DNA of 11,881 nt from positions 1 through 11,881 of the forward strand of contig PXAI01000223.1 of NCBI GenBank assembly GCA_003567135.1. The letters run 5' to 3'. The translations under genes and the position numbers were made by a program. The DNA is from Balneolia bacterium (GTDB lineage Bacteria > Bacteroidota > Rhodothermia > Balneolales > Cyclonatronaceae). Within the stretch, counting starts at the first letter, position 1; every line of letters begins with the position of its first letter. The notes beneath the pieces were generated by a model. The model was not told the origin of the DNA. It made no database searches and saw only the letters and a list, made by a program, of their open reading frames with translations. This document shows positions 1 to 7,460 of this stretch, piece by piece.

Positions 1-1075
1 CCACTAACCGGTAAATGTACATACCACTCGAAAGTCGTGAAGCGTCGAAGGTGACGGTATGTTGGCCTGCGTTCATTCTGCCGTTTACCAGAACCTGTAC
101 ACGCTGACCAAGCAGGTTGTAGACTTCCAGCCGTACATCTGTAGCCTCAGGGAGGGAGTAGTTAATCTGAGTTGTCGGATTGAAAGGGTTGGGGTAGTTT
201 TGGTTCAACTCGAACTTGGTAATTACCCCGGTTTCCTCATCATCAAAATTGGTTGGCATACAGGTTCCCCAAATCGGGAAAAAGTCTGGCTCCAGAGTGG
301 TTCCTTCCGCAAAGCCATTTGGCTCACTATTAAAATTTTCTACACACCATCCGCTCAAATCCTGATTAAAACTTTCAGCATTTCTAAGGAAATATTGCAT
401 TTGCGTAACAGAAGAAACGTCCCAGTTTCCTATAGGCTGGTTAAAGCTTTTGGCTTGATTAAACATTTGAGCCATATTCGTTACATTACTTACATCCCAG
501 TCTTCGATCGGCTGATTAAATGAGTCAGTCATTCTAAATGTTCCGAGCATAGTCGTAACGCTGCTCACATCCCAACTCCCGATATCCTGGTTAAAACTTT
601 CAGCTTGAGAGAACATAAAGAACATATCTTCTACACTACTCACGTCCCAGTTACCAATATCTTGATTAAAGTCGAAGGCCGCATTAAACATACTCCGCAT
701 TTCTGTCACACTTGAAACATCCCAGTTACCAATTGGTTGATTGAATACGTGGGCTCCGTAAAACATTAGCCGCATGGTTGTTACACTACTTACATCCCAG
801 TGCCCGATTTCCTCGTTAAAGTTCGAAAACCCACTAAAAAGCTCCCTCATATCTGTTACACCGCTGGTGCAGGTGGTTGATGCATTTTGAGAAGTAATTT
901 CCTCTTTGGTACGTTTAGTATAAACGGTCCCATTCACTTCTCCGGTATCACCAACCTCTGCATCCGTGCAGAAGATGGTTCCGTTTTCTTCGAAAAAATC
1001 TTGTCCCTGTGCTGTTGAAAAAAGTGCAATTATTACCATAAATAGAAACCCTGTATGTATAACTATCCGTAACAT
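1..1075 (-). CDS. Secreted DUF285/BspA-like repeat surface protein with T9SS sorting domain (C-terminus cut by window edge)
   Basis: This gene is read from the reverse strand: an ATG at 1073-1075 opens a frame with no stop through position 1, so 358 codons are visible and the last few residues plus stop are missing. Residues 1-24 look like a signal peptide (hydrophobic core, AQG/Q cleavage). Residues 76-250 are seven consecutive 25-residue repeats, each with the core FNQ-IG-WDVSSVT and an M-x-x-M-F start, which is the DUF285 (BspA-like surface protein) pattern. The last repeat ends with the variant GWCVENF. From about residue 287 there is a C-terminal type A sorting domain (NYPNPFNP, LGQRV, GMYIYRL), which in Bacteroidota directs export by the type IX system and anchoring to the cell surface. 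The function is probably adhesion or surface display; the ligand is unknown. The family call is firm, the role is inference. No strong ribosome-binding site is visible. Confidence 0.88.
   Translation of the reverse strand, partial: MLRIVIHTGFLFMVIIALFSTAQGQDFFEENGTIFCTDAEVGDTGEVNGTVYTKRTKEEITSQNASTTCTSGVTDMRELFSGFSNFNEEIGHWDVSSVTTMRLMFYGAHVFNQPIGNWDVSSVTEMRSMFNAAFDFNQDIGNWDVSSVEDMFFMFSQAESFNQDIGSWDVSSVTTMLGTFRMTDSFNQPIEDWDVSNVTNMAQMFNQAKSFNQPIGNWDVSSVTQMQYFLRNAESFNQDLSGWCVENFNSEPNGFAEGTTLEPDFFPIWGTCMPTNFDDEETGVITKFELNQNYPNPFNPTTQINYSLPEATDVRLEVYNLLGQRVQVLVNGRMNAGQHTVTFDASRLSSGMYIYRLV
326..850 (-). repeat. Seven in-frame 75-bp (25-residue) DUF285 repeats
   Basis: On the minus strand, seven units of exactly 75 bp follow each other without gaps from 850 down to 326, each beginning at an ATG-type methionine codon in the first six cases (for example 850 and 775). 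Conserved residues per unit are M1, F12-N13, I/L15, W18-D19-V20-S21 and V23. The nucleotide sequence is only partly conserved between units, so they are old coding repeats rather than a recent tandem expansion. Confidence 0.85.
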
Positions 1076-1242
1076 ATCTTAACCTGATTTTAAGTTTGTA
1101 TTGTCATTATATATGGGGTATAGGATAAATTGTATAAAAATTTTAGCGCTTCTCTTGAATATATGAGTCGAGCATACTATACCGTCCCTTACCTAATAAA
1201 TCATTAATTGGTTATAACATAGTTGTGATATCCCTACATCTC

Positions 1243-1262
1243 AATACTTAGAAGTAAGTATT
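1243..1262 (-). terminator. Perfect 8-bp hairpin just after the histidine kinase gene, possible terminator
   Basis: AATACTTA (1243-1250) and TAAGTATT (1255-1262) form a perfect inverted repeat around a 4-base GAAG loop. It lies 21 bp past the stop of the histidine kinase on the same transcript. The stem is AT-rich and is not followed by a T-run on the minus strand (the seven-T run lies before it), so a classical intrinsic terminator is not certain; it could instead stabilise the 3' end of the mRNA. Confidence 0.35.
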
Positions 1263-1283
1263 ATTTGTAAAAAAAGCGATATT

Positions 1284-3152
1284 TCAGCAGGGGAGGGTGA
1301 TGATCACAGAAACTCCATCACCAGGCTGGCTGGAGAACGAGGCTGTTCCCCCAAGAATGGCAGCGCGTTTTTTGATGTTTTTTAAACCAATACCATGTTG
1401 CACACCTTCCGTACCCTTAAAACCTATCCCATCATCTTCAATGGTCAAAACAAGCTCTCTTTCATGATGAATCAATTGTATTTCGGCACGGGTGGCCTTG
1501 CTGTGCTTTTCTATATTTTGAATGGCTTCCTGAATGATGCGGTATAATTGCACCGTCACGGTCTCTGATAAAACTTTGGGAACATCCAGTACCTGAAATG
1601 CATATTCAATATCACTGTTTCGATTTGTTTCTGAAATAAGGTGACGAACCGTTTCATCCAATCCGGTTATCTGAAAGCCCTGAGGTGAAAGTTTGTGAGA
1701 GATAAAGCGCACATCTTCAACAACGTTTTGTATCTCATCAATCAGTTTGGCAGGTTTAAGCAAATCTTGTTCGATATCTCTTCGCAGCTGCCCCAATTTG
1801 CTGCCAATATTATCATGTAAATCCATGGCCACCCTATTTCGCTCCCGCTCTGTGCCATCTATGTAGGATCTCAGATTTTTATTTTCAAGTATACGGACTT
1901 TCTCGTTTGCTGCCAGCTGTTTCTTTTCCACCACTCTGACCTGCCATGCCAGTCCGCTGATCAGAAATATAATTTCCAAAACCGAACCTATTTGAATAGG
2001 AGTAAATAATGTATTGGGACGATTCAGGATCCCAAACTCTGATAGGATGAAAAGTATACCGGCGAATAAAACAAAAGCAAAAGCCACTATGAATAAACTG
2101 GCCGTAAAAAGTTCAATTTCGAGGTATTTAATGGCGGTCAGAAATGCAATAAATATTGAAGTCAGGATAGCAGCATACAATACAAAAAGCACATATGTCA
2201 CGTTGGTGTACATCCATTCGGTGAAAAATAGATGCAAAAATGCTATGCCGGCTACTATTAATACTAAACCAAGTAGTAATCGGTGAAGTAATGGGAACGT
2301 TACCCGGGTTCGGAAATACGATATGGTGAATATATTGAAGGTGATGATCAGGATGTAACTCAGAAAAATGCGAATATTACCTCCAAGTATTGCTGAGTCG
2401 GGGTAGAGATACTGATGCGCTAAACCAATATCAGTAAATACAAACAGTCCCAAAGTAGCCACATAGCACAAATACCAAAAATAAATGGAACGTAATGATA
2501 TCAGCCAGGCAATGAGCGTAATCAAAACAACGATAGCAAACACTCCAAAATAGATGCCAATAAATGCGTATTGCCTCTGTTGCGATGCCATGAAGGTATC
2601 GGTTAGCCAGATTTTTACAGGGTAATCAATAGAGGAGCGTCGTTTGTCCAGCAAAAAGAGAACATCAATGGATTCTGCCTGACCTGATGCGAGTTCAAAC
2701 ACAAAATTGAAATGCGGCCGGTCTCTGGTAGAAAAAACAGTAGCACGACCAGTTTCAGCCATAGTTACCCATTCATCACTTCCTTCTACGCGGGTATAAA
2801 GTGTAATAAAATTTATGTGAGGATTTTGTATTTCAAGCAGCCATTCATTTCTGTCTCCCGGTAGAGAAAACGTAATACCTGCCCAAAGATAATCCTGTAT
2901 AAAGCCATTAAAATAATCACCTTTGAATGAAGATTGTGCCATTCGATTCCAAACATAATCAGGATCAACTAAATATGCGGTTGTGTCCACAGATAGCATA
3001 TCGGTGATAAAAGTACCATCATCATCAGGCCCAATGCTGTAATTCTGTACTTGCCCTGATACCGCGGAAACCGATACCATTGTGATCACAATCGCAAAAG
3101 TAATCATCGTTCTTACAGTCATATTCATCACGTTACTGTAAACCGTTGGCAT
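1284..3152 (-). CDS. 7TMR-DISM membrane sensor histidine kinase (HisKA_3 / HATPase_c)
   Basis: A 622-residue sensor kinase that should autophosphorylate and pass phosphate to the response regulator encoded just upstream. Residues about 11-34 are a signal peptide, 35-190 an extracytoplasmic domain of the 7TMR-DISM extracellular type, and 193-405 seven hydrophobic segments (7TMR-DISM_7TM). A short helical linker follows (406-435), then a HisKA_3 dimerisation domain with the phosphoacceptor His446 in DLHDNIG. The ATPase domain shows the N-box around Asn546 (QEAIQNIEKH), the G1 box DDGIGF (573-578) and the G2 box GIGLKN (587-592). All catalytic boxes look intact. DISM extracellular domains often resemble carbohydrate-binding folds, but the signal sensed here is unknown. 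The first 20 bp overlap the end of the regulator gene, suggesting translational coupling. ATG codons at 3128 and 3122 are alternative starts; the true start is not settled by a clear ribosome-binding site. Confidence 0.93.
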   Translation of the reverse strand: MPTVYSNVMNMTVRTMITFAIVITMVSVSAVSGQVQNYSIGPDDDGTFITDMLSVDTTAYLVDPDYVWNRMAQSSFKGDYFNGFIQDYLWAGITFSLPGDRNEWLLEIQNPHINFITLYTRVEGSDEWVTMAETGRATVFSTRDRPHFNFVFELASGQAESIDVLFLLDKRRSSIDYPVKIWLTDTFMASQQRQYAFIGIYFGVFAIVVLITLIAWLISLRSIYFWYLCYVATLGLFVFTDIGLAHQYLYPDSAILGGNIRIFLSYILIITFNIFTISYFRTRVTFPLLHRLLLGLVLIVAGIAFLHLFFTEWMYTNVTYVLFVLYAAILTSIFIAFLTAIKYLEIELFTASLFIVAFAFVLFAGILFILSEFGILNRPNTLFTPIQIGSVLEIIFLISGLAWQVRVVEKKQLAANEKVRILENKNLRSYIDGTERERNRVAMDLHDNIGSKLGQLRRDIEQDLLKPAKLIDEIQNVVEDVRFISHKLSPQGFQITGLDETVRHLISETNRNSDIEYAFQVLDVPKVLSETVTVQLYRIIQEAIQNIEKHSKATRAEIQLIHHERELVLTIEDDGIGFKGTEGVQHGIGLKNIKKRAAILGGTASFSSQPGDGVSVIITLPC

Positions 3153-3753
3153 TCGCTACCGTGATTAGTTCCTTTATATTCGTGATGTCCAGTTTTTTGT
3201 AAATATTCCTGCGATGCGTATTTACAGTATGAGGGCTCAGGAAAAGAATTTCAGCGATTTCGGATGATGTTTTTCCCTGAGCCGTTAGAGTTATGATTTC
3301 CTTTTCCCTTTTAGTCAAAAATAAAACTTTAGAAGCATCAGCCGAATCTTCATCGTAATTTTTAATTACCGGATTTTGATACTTACCGGTGGTGATTATG
3401 TCATTAAGCGCTTTCAACAAATCTTGTTCTCCAAAATCTTTAAGCAGTACTCCGTGGACTCCTTGCTCTTTAGCTTTATTAAGTATAGCCGGACTATTAT
3501 ACATGGTGAGAACAAGAATCCACATATCAGGGTAGTCGCGTCGAATTTCCGGGAGGATATCAAGCCCGCTTTTTTGAGGTAAATTTATGTCCAGAATCAG
3601 GATGTTGCATTGGCCGGTATGCAGCGCTTCTAATAATTTCTCCGCCGATTGGAAATTCCTCACAGGACTAAATGACCCGGAGTTCCCAAGTATTCTCTTG
3701 ATGCCATCGGTTACAATCTGATGATCTTCACATATAAACACAGAATAGTACAT
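3133..3753 (-). CDS. LuxR/NarL-family two-component response regulator
   Basis: A 206-residue DNA-binding response regulator, standard length for the NarL group. The receiver domain (residues 3-118) has the acidic pair Glu9-Asp10, the phosphoacceptor Asp55 in LILDINLP, the switch Thr83 and the conserved Lys105. After a short linker, residues 145-206 form a LuxR-type helix-turn-helix (LTKREKEII, TSSEIAEILFLSPHTVNTHR). It is the first gene of a two-gene operon with the HisKA_3 sensor kinase, its obvious partner: HisKA_3 kinases almost always pair with NarL-type regulators. Target genes cannot be read from sequence; the downstream surface-protein gene on the same strand is one candidate by position only. 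A purine-rich GAGAGAGAGA stretch precedes the ATG at 3751-3753 and may serve as ribosome-binding site. Confidence 0.95.
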   Translation of the reverse strand: MYYSVFICEDHQIVTDGIKRILGNSGSFSPVRNFQSAEKLLEALHTGQCNILILDINLPQKSGLDILPEIRRDYPDMWILVLTMYNSPAILNKAKEQGVHGVLLKDFGEQDLLKALNDIITTGKYQNPVIKNYDEDSADASKVLFLTKREKEIITLTAQGKTSSEIAEILFLSPHTVNTHRRNIYKKLDITNIKELITVANANGLQ

Positions 3754-3809
3754 AATCTCTCTCTCTTGATATTAACAAAATCTGCAAGTGTGGAATATGC
3801 GTAATAAAG

Positions 3810-3817
3810 CAAAAATA
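3810..3817 (-). promoter_or_regulatory. Possible -7 box (TATTTTTG) for the regulator-kinase operon
   Basis: Read on the minus strand this octamer matches the Bacteroidota -7 consensus TAnnTTTG. It would place the transcript start about 50 bp upstream of the regulator ATG. The only TTTG upstream (3829-3832) is 11 bp away, too close for a standard -33 box, so this is a weak call in AT-rich DNA. Confidence 0.3.
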
Positions 3818-3835
3818 ATTACTTGAATCAAATTG

Positions 3836-4240
3836 TTAAATTATAATAGCTTGACAATTCTTCGGTACACTAGAATTGTGTGGGATCATAAATCCGTTAT
3901 AAAGACCGTAATGCCTGATCCGGTTTACGCGGATAGTGTTATATTCAGCATCCTGAAAGAAGCGGGGATCAGTTTTCGGTGAAGGGGATACTGCCAAAGA
4001 GAACGGCCAGATCAAACCCAACTTATTCATGATTCCCATATTCATTAATACAATTGCTACAATCTGAAAGGGCAACATCATCCCCATTTTCCATCCCCCA
4101 AAACTCTTTTCCTGCGCCAAACATCCACAATCCATTGATTCACACGTTTTATATACCAAAGCGGGAACACAAACTGGGCATTTCTTGGTTTCCTTGCTTA
4201 TCTTCGTATACTTACACGATTTTAGATTCGTTTTGAATTA
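3836..4240 (-). other. Long stop-free frame in intergenic DNA; possible decayed or unannotated gene
   Basis: Between the regulator and the DsbA-like gene, one minus-strand frame is free of stops for about 134 codons (4240 down to the stop at 3836). The first ATG in the frame is at 4159 and would give 107 residues. The conceptual protein has a Cys-rich start (KKCPVC, then CESMDCGC), a hydrophobic middle (QIVAIVLMNMG) and a basic end containing RIRHYGLYNG. The RIRHYG core recalls a motif near the C-terminus of IS91-type transposases, but the rest does not fit and the Cys-rich part lies on the wrong side, so I do not assign a family. There is no clear ribosome-binding site. It may be a gene remnant, a small unknown protein or chance; I recognise nothing else in the 519-bp gap. 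Confidence 0.2.
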
Positions 4241-4272
4241 CAATAGTATTAGCATTGAAATAAATACCCTCT

Positions 4273-4983
4273 ATGAATAAAAGTTTATTAATCTGGGCTT
4301 CAGCGATTATTCTGCTTGTTGTCTCAGGATACGTGGTTTACTCCGTCGTCAAAAGTGATTCAGCTAACGCGCAGTCTCCGGCCCAGTCCGAAAGACAAGC
4401 GGAACCAACGGCAGAACCGTCAGCGCATTACACATCGGTATCTTCAACCAATCCGGAACACCTCGAAATTGATATTCGCTGGGTTAAGGGAAATCCGGAA
4501 GGGGACATTCAGATCGTGAAGTTTTCTGATTTCCAGTGTCCGGCCTGTAATATCGTGCGCCCACACCTCGACCGCATTGTAAATGAAAGGGATGATGTTT
4601 ATGTAGTTTACAAACATTTTCCGCTGAGGGGCTCTCACATGTACGCGCTCCCGGCTGCACAGGCCGCAGAAGCCGCGGGACGCCAGGGTAATTTCTGGGA
4701 TATGCACAACAAGATTTTTGCTGATCAGAGCCAGTGGTCAAGAGAAACCGGCCAGCAGGTGATGAACCGGTTCAGAAGATATGCCAGCGAACTGGACCTT
4801 AATTCCGAGCAGTTTGAGGCAGATATGCTGTCTGATGAAGTCATGCGTATTGTGATGAACGATCAGCAGGAGGGTGGAAATCTGGGCGTACGAAGCGTGC
4901 CCGGCGTATTCGTGAATGGCAAAACCATACCTAATTATCGCATTTACAACGACTTCCTGAACGCAGTTCTGGAACATAAATAA
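4273..4983 (+). CDS. Membrane-anchored DsbA-family thiol:disulfide oxidoreductase (CPAC)
   Basis: A 236-residue thioredoxin-fold protein expected to introduce disulfides into exported proteins. Residues 5-26 form a single N-terminal membrane segment or uncleaved signal anchor, followed by a low-complexity Ala/Gln/Glu/Ser linker (29-58) and the catalytic domain (about 65-236). The active site is Cys89-Pro-Ala-Cys92 in FSDFQCPAC, and the cis-proline loop is SVPGVFVNG with Pro210 preceded by Val. This is the DsbA/BdbD group (Thioredoxin_4 type) rather than E. coli DsbA, which has CPHC. The next gene, 19 bp downstream, is a VKOR homologue that would re-oxidise it. The ATG at 4273 is chosen because it gives a complete membrane anchor. 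A cytoplasmic role is unlikely given the anchor; an isomerase or reductase role cannot be excluded from sequence alone. Confidence 0.92.
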   Translation: MNKSLLIWASAIILLVVSGYVVYSVVKSDSANAQSPAQSERQAEPTAEPSAHYTSVSSTNPEHLEIDIRWVKGNPEGDIQIVKFSDFQCPACNIVRPHLDRIVNERDDVYVVYKHFPLRGSHMYALPAAQAAEAAGRQGNFWDMHNKIFADQSQWSRETGQQVMNRFRRYASELDLNSEQFEADMLSDEVMRIVMNDQQEGGNLGVRSVPGVFVNGKTIPNYRIYNDFLNAVLEHK

Positions 4984-5002
4984 CGCCTGTCTTTTCTGGC
5001 TG

Positions 5003-5425
5003 ATGAAATATAAAACCGGATTTATTCTGATCCTGATACTGAGTTTTGCGGGTTTTCTCGACTCGCTTTATCTCACGTTTAATCATCTCTACGGCGCAAT
5101 TCCCGACTGCGGCGTTGTGGACGGATGCGACACCGTCACAACCAGCGAGTACTCCGAAATAGCCGGAATTCCCATCGCCATTCCAGGAACGCTCTTCTAT
5201 TTATTCGTATTCCTGATGTCGGTTTTGTGGTTTGATAAACAACCAAAATGGATTCCAACGCTGCTAACGGGTCTGGCATTTCCCGCGTTTCTGTTTTCAG
5301 CCTGGCTCGTCTATCTTCAGCTTTTTGTGATTGAGGCGATTTGCATATTCTGCATGTTCTCCGCATTTACCTCGACATCAATATTTATCATTTCCGCGCT
5401 GCTGAAGTTTAAAGGCACTCAGTAA
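5003..5425 (+). CDS. VKOR-family (vitamin K epoxide reductase-like) quinone-dependent thiol oxidase
   Basis: A 140-residue integral membrane protein with four predicted membrane helices (about 5-26, 55-77, 85-107, 110-134). It carries both cysteine pairs of the bacterial VKOR family: the loop pair Cys36 and Cys42 (PDCGVVDGC) and the quinone-side CXXC pair Cys114 and Cys117 (AICIFCMFSA). In the family, electrons from reduced DsbA-like partners enter at the loop cysteines, pass to the CXXC pair and are given to membrane quinone; VKOR replaces DsbB in many bacteria. There is no fused thioredoxin domain, which fits the separate DsbA-like protein encoded 19 bp upstream. The last 7 bp overlap the 3' end of the convergent E1 gene. 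No good ribosome-binding site is seen, so translation may be coupled to the upstream gene. Confidence 0.93.
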   Translation: MKYKTGFILILILSFAGFLDSLYLTFNHLYGAIPDCGVVDGCDTVTTSEYSEIAGIPIAIPGTLFYLFVFLMSVLWFDKQPKWIPTLLTGLAFPAFLFSAWLVYLQLFVIEAICIFCMFSAFTSTSIFIISALLKFKGTQ

Positions 5426-7425
5426 TCAATCAGCTGCCTGAGTTTTTCTGAAAGGCGGTTGCAGGCCAGATATCCGTTTTCGAGAATTTTGTTTGTCGGA
5501 ATTGGCGTATCCAGAGAGGAACAGCGCATCACCGGCGCATCCAGAGAGCTGAAGCAATTTTCGGTGATCCATGCTGATATTTCGCTCATCGGGCCCATGA
5601 ATTCGCTGTGTTCCTGCAGGAGAAGTACACGTCCCGTTTTTTCGGTGGTTTTTCTAATGGAATCGTAGTCGAGGGGAACGAGGGAGCGTAAATCGAGTAC
5701 TTCGGTTTCGATTTTTGAAGTTTTGCTGAGTTCTTCAGCCTTTTCGAGCGCCCAGTGCACGCCCATACCGTATGTGATGATGGAAAAATCGGTGCCTTCC
5801 CGCCGTACAGCCGCCTTGCCGATTTCCTCCGGCACGGACTTCACAGGAAAATTTCCCTTGATGCTTCGGTAGAGCACTTTATGCTCAAATACCATCACCG
5901 GATTCGGATCAGCCAGCGCGGCATAGAGAAGGTTTTTGGCATCTTCAACATTGGAAGGCACCACGATTTTCAGGCCGGGATGCTGCATGAACCAGCTTTC
6001 GGGGCTTTGTGAGTGGAACGGGCCAGCGCCGACTCCGGCTCCGTAGGGCGCGCGAATCGTAACATTTAGCGGCGGACTCCATCTGTATCTGGATTTCGCC
6101 AGATTGTTCACAATCTGATTAAACGCGCAGCTGATAAAATCGGCAAACTGCATTTCCACGATCGGGCGGTAGCCTTCAAGTGCCAGGCCAATGGCTGCAC
6201 CAACGGCACCGGATTCAATAATTGGGGTATTTCGTACTCTGTCGTGACCGTATTTTTCCAGAAATCCTTTGGTCACTTTAAACGCGCCTCCGTACTCGGC
6301 GATATCCTGGCCGATGATCAGCGTTTTTTCATCCTCCTCAAAAACCTGGTGCAGCGCGCTGATTACGCCTTCAATATACCGTCCTTCCTCTGTTTTACTG
6401 CTTCCGTTTGATCTGATTTTATCCGGTTTTGTCAGCGAAGTATTCACCGGTGCCCAGACCCGGTCCAGTTCTGCCTGTTGATCAAACTCCGGGGGATCGG
6501 ATTTCAGCGCACGTTCAAGATGGGGTTGAAAGTGGTCATCCGCGTTCAGTTCGATTTCATCAATCTGATCCTGACTCAAAACTTCCTCTTCCAAAAGCAG
6601 ATTTTTAAACTGATCGATAGGATCTTTTTTCGACCATTCCTCAATCAGCTCATCAGGCACATATGCAGTTCCGGAAGCTTCCTCGTGTCCGCGCATGCGG
6701 AAGGTCATCGCCTCAATAAAAACGGGCTTTTGTTCTTTAAGTGCATATTCCCGGGCTTCCTGAATTGTTTGCTGAACTTCGGCAAAGTTGTTGCCGTCAA
6801 TCCGGATTCCCTTCATGCCGTATCCGGCCGCTTTATCCACAAGAGCTTTACAGCGGAACTGTTCACGAATAGGCGTTGAGAGGGCGTAGCCGTTATTTTC
6901 AACGAGGAAAATCATCGGTAAATCCCATACGGCTGCGAGGTTCATCGCCTCGTGAAAATCACCTTCGCTGGTGGCGCCTTCACCACAAAATCCCAGCACA
7001 ACTGCATCTTCCTTCTGAAGCTTTTTTGCCAGCGCCAGGCCGGTTCCAACGGGAAGCATCGAGCCCAGGTGAGATATCATCCCGATAATTTTGTATTCCG
7101 GAATTCCGAAGTGGAAGGATCTTTCGCGTCCGGCCGAAAAGCCGTCTTTTTTGCCGAGCAGCTGACAAAACAAGTTATAAAGCGGAACCTTGCGGGTAGT
7201 GAAAAGACCGAGATTGCGGTGCATCGACATTACATAGTCTTGCTGTTGCAATGTGCGGGCCACACCCACACAGATAGCCTCCTGACCAATCCCTGAAAAC
7301 CATTTCGCTATTTTATTTTGCCGCAACAACTTAAGCATCTTCAACTCTATGCGGCGGGGTAGTACTAAATCAAAATATGCGGCCTTTGCCTGTTCAGTAT
7401 TTAAAAAAAAATCCTTCTTATACAT
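5419..7425 (-). CDS. 2-oxoacid dehydrogenase E1, fused alpha and beta subunits (thiamine diphosphate)
   Basis: A 668-residue fusion of the E1-alpha (residues about 15-330) and E1-beta (about 345-668) subunits of a pyruvate or branched-chain 2-oxoacid dehydrogenase complex; it decarboxylates the oxoacid and transfers the acyl group to lipoyl-E2. The alpha half has the thiamine diphosphate motif running from GEGATSEGDFHEA (148 on) to ENN at 176-178, and the loop MRGHEEASG. The beta half has the conserved Glu404 (PIIESGAVG) that activates the cofactor and His471 in GPFHSQSPE, plus a transketolase C-terminal domain (545-660). The joining segment (about 325-347) is polar and short. The usual GDG of the motif is GEG here, a conservative change at a magnesium-binding position. 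No E2 or E3 gene is adjacent, so pyruvate and branched-chain specificity cannot be told apart. Fused E1 of this kind is common in Bacteroidota. Confidence 0.93.
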   Translation of the reverse strand: MYKKDFFLNTEQAKAAYFDLVLPRRIELKMLKLLRQNKIAKWFSGIGQEAICVGVARTLQQQDYVMSMHRNLGLFTTRKVPLYNLFCQLLGKKDGFSAGRERSFHFGIPEYKIIGMISHLGSMLPVGTGLALAKKLQKEDAVVLGFCGEGATSEGDFHEAMNLAAVWDLPMIFLVENNGYALSTPIREQFRCKALVDKAAGYGMKGIRIDGNNFAEVQQTIQEAREYALKEQKPVFIEAMTFRMRGHEEASGTAYVPDELIEEWSKKDPIDQFKNLLLEEEVLSQDQIDEIELNADDHFQPHLERALKSDPPEFDQQAELDRVWAPVNTSLTKPDKIRSNGSSKTEEGRYIEGVISALHQVFEEDEKTLIIGQDIAEYGGAFKVTKGFLEKYGHDRVRNTPIIESGAVGAAIGLALEGYRPIVEMQFADFISCAFNQIVNNLAKSRYRWSPPLNVTIRAPYGAGVGAGPFHSQSPESWFMQHPGLKIVVPSNVEDAKNLLYAALADPNPVMVFEHKVLYRSIKGNFPVKSVPEEIGKAAVRREGTDFSIITYGMGVHWALEKAEELSKTSKIETEVLDLRSLVPLDYDSIRKTTEKTGRVLLLQEHSEFMGPMSEISAWITENCFSSLDAPVMRCSSLDTPIPTNKILENGYLACNRLSEKLRQLIDY

Positions 7426-7443
7426 TATTGTTTAAAAAATCCG

Positions 7444-7451
7444 TAATTTTG
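7444..7451 (+). promoter_or_regulatory. Candidate -7 box (TAATTTTG) for the speD leader transcript
   Basis: The octamer fits TAnnTTTG exactly and would start a transcript near 7457, just before the first hairpin of the leader (7461 on). The nearest upstream TTG is only 13 bp away (7428-7430), shorter than the usual spacing of about 19, so the -33 element is unsupported. It lies in the divergent region between the E1 gene and speD. Confidence 0.35.
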
Positions 7452-7460
7452 TGGTTCTGT

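Noticed and set aside
59..523. 154-residue plus-strand reading frame
   Set aside because: It lies opposite the DUF285 repeats and T9SS domain, which have clear family signatures; the forward frame has no recognisable content.
326..850. Regular 75-bp spacing that could suggest a CRISPR-like array
   Set aside because: The units are in-frame coding repeats with conserved protein residues and no identical repeat/unique spacer alternation.
3851..3876. TTGACA with a TAGAAT downstream as a sigma70-like promoter
   Set aside because: Spacing is only 14 bp, and this group uses a different -33/-7 consensus; nothing downstream on the plus strand is expressed nearby.
4444..4977. Minus-strand frames within the DsbA-like gene
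   Set aside because: They are opposite a gene with a clear CPAC active site and cis-proline loop, and have no family features.
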